Of a DNA stretch of 64,000 nt, positions 59,030-64,000 are shown one piece after another. This DNA comes from Dipteronia dyeriana. Its lineage: Eukaryota > Streptophyta > Magnoliopsida > Sapindales > Sapindaceae. Within the stretch, counting starts at the first letter, position 1. Each line of letters begins with the position of its first letter. A program made the translations under genes and the position numbers. The stretch lies in contig CM065296.1 in NCBI GenBank assembly GCA_032871835.1, forward strand, positions 115,640,146 through 115,704,145, given 5' to 3'. Below the pieces are notes generated by a model, which had not been told where the DNA came from, did no database searches, and saw nothing but the letters and a program-made list of their open reading frames with translations.

Positions 59030-61114
59030 ATGGATGATCAAACTCCAAGCATTGGCGTTGAGAGAGAAAGACCAAGAAAGGGTCCATCAAATGTGTGGTT
59101 ATTCTTCACGAAGTATGGCGACAACACTAGATGTAAGTGTAATTATTGTGGAAAAGATTATGCTTGCTCTAGTAAATCTTTTGGCACTAAATCTTGGTGG
59201 AATCATTTAGAATCACAATGTACAAAATATCATTATGCAAAAGCAGTAGAGGATAAACGTCAAAAAGTCTTAACTTTAGGAGTACTAAGTAATAATTTGG
59301 ATTGCGGTGATGATATGAAAAATGTACATGCAAATCTTGTGGTTGTGGGGTTTGATAAGGAAGGGTGTATAAAGGCACTTACTAGGATGATTATTATTGA
59401 TGAATTGTCATTTTCTTTTGTAGAAAAAGAGGGGTTTATAGATTTTTGTAGAATTGTTTATCCAAGGTTTACCCTTCTCTCCAGAAGAACACTTGCTAGG
59501 GATATTTTTCGACTTTATATGAATGAAAAGTTTAAACTCAGAAAATATTTTGTTGAAAAAATACCAAGAATTTGATTAACCACTGACACATGGACTTCCA
59601 TTCAAAATATTAATTATATGGTTATCACTGCCTATTTTATTGATTGTGAATGGAAGTTGGATAAAAGGATATTGAGTTTTGGTATGGTTCCCGACCATAA
59701 GGGAGAGACCATTGGAAAAATTATTGAGTCATATTTATTGGATTGGGGTATTGAGAAAGTGTTTACAATAACCGTTGACAATGCCTCTGCCAATAAAGTG
59801 GCCATAGATTATGTCAAAAGAAAGTTGAAAAATTGGAATGAGTTCAAGCTTGTGTTAGGAGGGAATTTTTTACCTGTGAGATGTTGTGCTCATATTATTA
59901 ATTTAATTGTGTTTGAAAGATTGAAAGACATGAATGATTCTATTGTTCGTATTCGTAATGCGGTACAATATGTAAGATCCTCTCCTTCAAGACTTTAAAA
60001 ATTCAAAAATTGTGTTGACCATGAAAGAATTAAGAGTCAGAGCATAATGGTATTAGATGTGCCAACTAGATGGAATTCCACCTACTTGATGTTATCTACT
60101 GTTTTAAAATTTAAAAAAGCATTTGATAGGCTATTGGAGGAGGATGGACGTTATGGTTTGTACTTCACTGAATGTGATGAAGGTGGGAGAAAAAAGATAG
60201 GACCACCAAATGAGTATGATTGGAGTCATGCTAAAGTGCTTGTCAAATTTTAGCATGTTTTTATGACATCACTCTAAAATTTAGTGCTTCTTTATCCGTT
60301 ACTTCTAATATGTTCTTCCATGAATTGTGTTCCATTGCAGTTGAGTTGACTACTTTGGCTAATAATCAAGATTATTTATTGAGTGGAATGACAAGTGCTA
60401 TGAAATCTAAGTTTGATAAATATTGGGGCAAAATTGAAGATGTCAATACATTGTTAATAATTACGCTTGTTCTTGATCCAAGATACAAGTTAGATTATGT
60501 GAAATTTTGTTTTGGTGATTTGTTTAATGATAATAAGGTTAATAAGATGACTTTTGATATTAAGGAGATTTTGATCCAACTTTATGATTGCTACAAAGGA
60601 GTTGATATCATTTCAAGTAATGATCAAGTTTCTAGCTCCATTGCTTTAGCAAATGAAGTTGAAGTGGGAAAAGCTCGTGAAAATTCTGATTTTCGTTTGG
60701 AAAGACTTCAAAAGTTTAAAAAATGAAAGAGAAAAAAGATTTTGTTGATTTAAAAAATGAGGTTGAGAGGTATTTGATAGAGTTTGAAGAAAGTTTAGAT
60801 TTGACCTCTTGAATTGGTGGAATGTTAATTTTTCGAAGTACAAGATTCTATCTCAAATTGCAAAAGATGCCGTTGTCATTCCGGTGTCTACAATGGCTTC
60901 TGAGTCCGCCTTTAGTACCGGAGGGCGTGTTCTTGACCCATTTAGGAGTTCCTTGACTCCAAAGATAGTGGAGATATTAGTTTGCTTGCAAAATTGGTTG
61001 CGATCTTCTAATATTTGTTTAGATATTGCACCAATCGCAGATGAGATGGAGTTTTATAATACACTTGAGATAGGTAAACTACTAATTTTATTTTCTATAT
61101 ATTGTTATGCTTAA
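59030..61114 (+). pseudogene. hAT transposase (BED finger, RNase H-like core, hATC)
   Basis: The start codon at 59030 follows a likely acceptor (TTTTTGTAG). A BED zinc finger lies at residues about 20-70 (CNYC, then HLESQC). The core shows LTTDTWTS (first catalytic Asp), TITVDNASAN (second Asp) and VRCCAHIINLIV. The C-terminal hATC dimerisation domain reads VSTMASESAFSTGGRVLDPF. This is the plant RICESLEEPER/DAYSLEEPER-like group. In-frame stops occur at 59573-59575, 59996-59998 and 60724-60726, and frameshifts near 60250 and 60795, so the protein cannot be made. An upstream exon may exist between 58441 and 58630 but I cannot support it. Confidence 0.93.
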
Positions 61115-61727
61115 TGTAATTTTTTTATTTCTTCACTAATATTTGTTCTTCGATTTTGGTAAAGATTGGAATGAACACTTCATTGGACGATATGGTTGTG
61201 CGTTGACATCAAATTTGATAGTGCTTTGACTTTTACTAAGGTAATTATTTTCCTCAAAATCTTATTCATACATACCTATATTATATTTAATTTTGGTTTT
61301 TCTTTTTTATCAATAGGAAAGATCACAAATGTTCGAAAATGTTTGGACAAGGCTCAAGGAAAAATGGAAGAGGCTTAAGAAGAAATTGAGAACAATGTTT
61401 TAATTTTCCATGCTTTTTTATTGTATTTTAAGGATTAAACATTTGTACTTATTTTATATTAAGTTTTGATGATGCATATGAGATGCTTGAATTATGTGAA
61501 GATTCAATATTATCATTATTGATATTCGATGTAATATTTTAATTAATGTGTTATGTAGTTGTATTTAAAAGATTTTTTTTTTATTAACTCGATCAACCCA
61601 ACCCGATCCAACCCAACCCGATAAGATTGGATTGGATTGGATTGGGTTGAAAAATTATATTGGATCGGGTTAGAAAAAATCCAACCCAATCTAATCCAAT
61701 CCGAAAACGTTTACCCCTACATTAATT

Positions 61728-62083
61728 AATACTCTTTGTTATATAATATTATAACGCCGGTAACATTTTGTCAATTTGTCGTACTAGCAGCAGTTATGTT
61801 TTCATTTTCTCAAGTAAAAAAAAATACAAAATCCTATGTATTTTCAACCGTATATAAATTATGTAATGTTAAGAATCAAATCGTTTCTTTTCTTATTTAT
61901 TTTCTTTGGGATCGAGAGTAGGTGAGATAAATAAAAACAAAACCTAAATTTAGAGTTCTTGTTTCGATTCCTTTCTACAGATTCCATAGTCTTGAATTGG
62001 CGTTGTAATGTACGGTACTTTAGCTAGGCATTAATAATATAAAAGCAATCAAAGTTTTTGTTTAATTTTTTTTCTTTGGCTTA
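61728..62083. other. AT-rich intergenic stretch, nothing recognised
   Basis: Short AT-rich spacer between the hAT element and the next MITE. Confidence 0.55.
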
Positions 62084-62745
62084 GGTCATCTTTAATCTTC
62101 TCCAAATTTATCTCCATTTGGAGATTGAAAATGGAATATTCTTGGAATATTCTATATTTATAAATTTACAACTCCAATTGATCTCTATTTTACAACCTCT
62201 AAATAATAAAATATTATTATTTTACTTTTTTTTTAACTAACTAACTATCTTATACATCTAATTTTTTTTACCACTTTAATATTTCAATTCGAAGATTTTA
62301 ATATTACATATGATTTCATAACGTTGATTAAAAATAATGATTTGAAAATATTTGTTTTGAATTAAAATATTTTTAATTCATTGATTAAAATATAAGGTGT
62401 AATAAATAAAAAATTAAAAAATTATTCAAATATAGTCAATATTATACTCGTATGAAAGAACTCAACAAAATATTTCTAGTGGTATAATTTATATAGTAAT
62501 TAGATTTATGAATAAAGAGTTACAGTAAATTAATTGAGTTTAATTAAAAATATAAACATGATATAAGAGGAATTAGAGGATGAATATTAGTATAAAATTG
62601 GATTAGAAAAAGTGAATAGTAAAATAGAGATCGAGGATTTGGATCTCTAAATATAGAGATTAAAATTTGATCTCTATTTTTTTCCTTTTCGATTTGTTCA
62701 ATACCCATTGAAGTTGATTAGGTCTCCATTCCATTGGAGTTGGCC
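62084..62745. mobile_element. Tourist-like MITE
   Basis: The left end GGTCATCTTTAATCTTCTCC and the reverse complement of the right end GGCCAACTCCAATGGAATGG are imperfect inverted repeats. TTA flanks both ends (62081-62083 and 62746-62748), the target preference of PIF/Harbinger MITEs. The interior carries ATCTCTATTT repeats and no coding region. Confidence 0.72.
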
Positions 62746-62748
62746 TTA

Positions 62749-64000
62749 TAATGATGTTAATTATACACTCTATGTGTACTTGCATTTGAAAAGAAAAAAA
62801 AAAAAATCAGAGCTAGTGGTTAACAGGTATAGTTAGGAGAATTGATCATATGATGCTTTAATTTGTTGTGTACCTGCATTTGAAAATGATCAGATGATCA
62901 GACATCACTATCATTGATAGTGAATCATGATTAACACTTATAGTTAGGACAGCATGAGTTGGTGAGATGCTTTTTCAGACTATATATTCATAATATATAA
63001 TTTTTTGGGTGGTGTTTAGCTTACAATTACATAAGTGATGACTATATATATACAGTATCGTGTTATAGTTGGCAACAACTGATAGCAGGACAGCAGCGAC
63101 TGGAAAACAAGTCGGTATGTGAGGGCAAAAGACAAAGCATCTGAAATCTGAAACACGTGTACTAGCCTAGACTGGTCTGGTGACCTAAAACTTGGGTGCA
63201 TAATGGTATACTAGGCATCTTTTATCATGATACAGTCATGTCAGTAATAGGGTATATCGAATGCACCCAAAAATCTCCGTGTGGTGTGTTCTAATGTGGT
63301 CTTGATTAGCCAGCTACTAACATTGAGTTGATTTTGGATACATAATACATTGAAACTTGAGAGCTACGGACATGCATACCATACGATATATAAATATAAT
63401 AAATCTTTAAAAATTAAAAATAATATTTATATTTTATATTTTAAAATTTTCTATATAAATATATTTATGATATAAGAAATAAACCATAAAAAGCATAAAT
63501 TTAGTTTGAGATTTATTTTAAATAGTTATATTTTGACCCTTAAACTTTATAAAATCATAATTTAACCCCGGTTTTAACTAAATTAATTAAATTTTTACCC
63601 CAAATATATCTTCGTTGTATCTTTACCGTATCCGCGGAGTATCCTTAACGTATTTCCAATCAAATTTAAGAAAAAGTCAACTAATATGTCCAATAGCATA
63701 TCCAATACGTATCTGAATGTATCCAGACAGAATACGAGTTTGATACAAATTCCTTCTCTCATTTGAAATATCAGTGCAACATAGATTATACCTAAATTGG
63801 TTCTAAACGGGACCCATAATGTGGCTTTATGGTACAATTAATCAACTTTTTGACAAAGGATGACAAAGCAAGAGAGCAATATTCCCGTGATTCCATTAAC
63901 CCTTCTAAGATCACATGCCTTTTCGCCATTTTTTCTAATACATTGCAAGCAATTTGTTGCAATCAAACACAAGCCAAATTAGCACCAATTCGATTGAAAT
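62749..64000. other. AT-rich intergenic region, nothing recognised
   Basis: No gene, LTR or MITE boundary is visible. Short minus-strand frames (63016-63201, 63595-63837) have no recognisable features. Confidence 0.55.

Larger units (their letters stand above)
57227..61719 (+). mobile_element. Full-length hAT transposon with perfect 8-bp target duplication
   Basis: The element begins TAGGGGTGGGCAC and ends GTTTACCCCTA, and CATTAATT flanks both sides exactly (57219-57226 and 61720-61727). Subterminal arrays of GACCCGACCC (left) and CCAACCCAACCC / GGATTGGATTGG (right) are typical transposase-binding regions of plant hATs. It carries a transposase pseudogene. At 4493 bp it has autonomous size, but the transposase is broken. 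A CT microsatellite lies at 57652-57689. Confidence 0.95.

Overview
The window is nuclear DNA from a flowering plant, most likely a eudicot. Both host genes have introns and plant-specific family features, intergenic DNA is AT-rich, and most of the sequence is nested plant transposable elements (LTR retrotransposons of the Ty3/gypsy Tat type and Ty1/copia type, hAT elements, Tourist-like MITEs, a tRNA-derived SINE). I see no bacterial or organellar genes, no CRISPR array and no rRNA or tRNA gene. The species cannot be named from sequence alone.

Only two host genes look intact, both on the minus strand. Positions 2598-6352 hold a 13-exon nucleobase-ascorbate transporter (NAT3-like, 554 aa), with a histidine at a usually basic or glycine position of the NAT signature. 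Positions 28446-30534 hold a two-exon plant LR serpin (390 aa). Between them (25986-27945) is a decayed duplicate of the transporter gene, a piece of its upstream region, and a fragment of the serpin. The locus therefore once carried a transporter-serpin duplication that later broke up and filled with transposons.

Layout: 58-273 SINE; 2598-6352 transporter; 6353-8413 its upstream region; 8414-8885 truncated hAT MITE; 9133-22623 gypsy element A (plus strand, 698/696 bp LTRs, ATATA target duplication inside an AT microsatellite), itself hit by three small hAT elements with 8-bp target duplications (12193-12821, 17636-18272, 21507-21695); 22624-25985 AT-rich DNA with degenerate MITEs; 25986-27945 pseudogene duplicate; 28446-30534 serpin; 31285-57154 copia tract on the minus strand; 57227-61719 a 4.5-kb hAT element with a perfect 8-bp target duplication and a broken BED/hATC transposase; 62084-62745 a Tourist-like MITE; the rest is AT-rich with nothing recognised.

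The copia tract is the most structured part. Reading the minus strand it runs LTR (57154-56770), leader, gag, pol, 3' UTR, a second LTR (36287-31567), then the start of another internal region (31566-31285). This is a tandem arrangement sharing an LTR. A 12.7-kb gypsy element B (41287-53970) sits inside gag. A 4.3-kb hAT element (31788-36115) sits inside the second LTR, and a 2.2-kb solo LTR (31804-33996) sits inside that hAT. The first LTR keeps the matching empty site at 56983-56990, so the order of insertion can be read directly.

Both gypsy elements carry a long antisense ORF between pol and the 3' LTR and tandem repeats in the same region, as known for the Tat lineage. All retroelement and transposase reading frames here are broken. 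I found no convincing new biological system; the points of interest are the nesting history, the tandem copia structure, the G-rich hAT MITE family, an unusual transporter signature residue, and an unexplained long copia leader.
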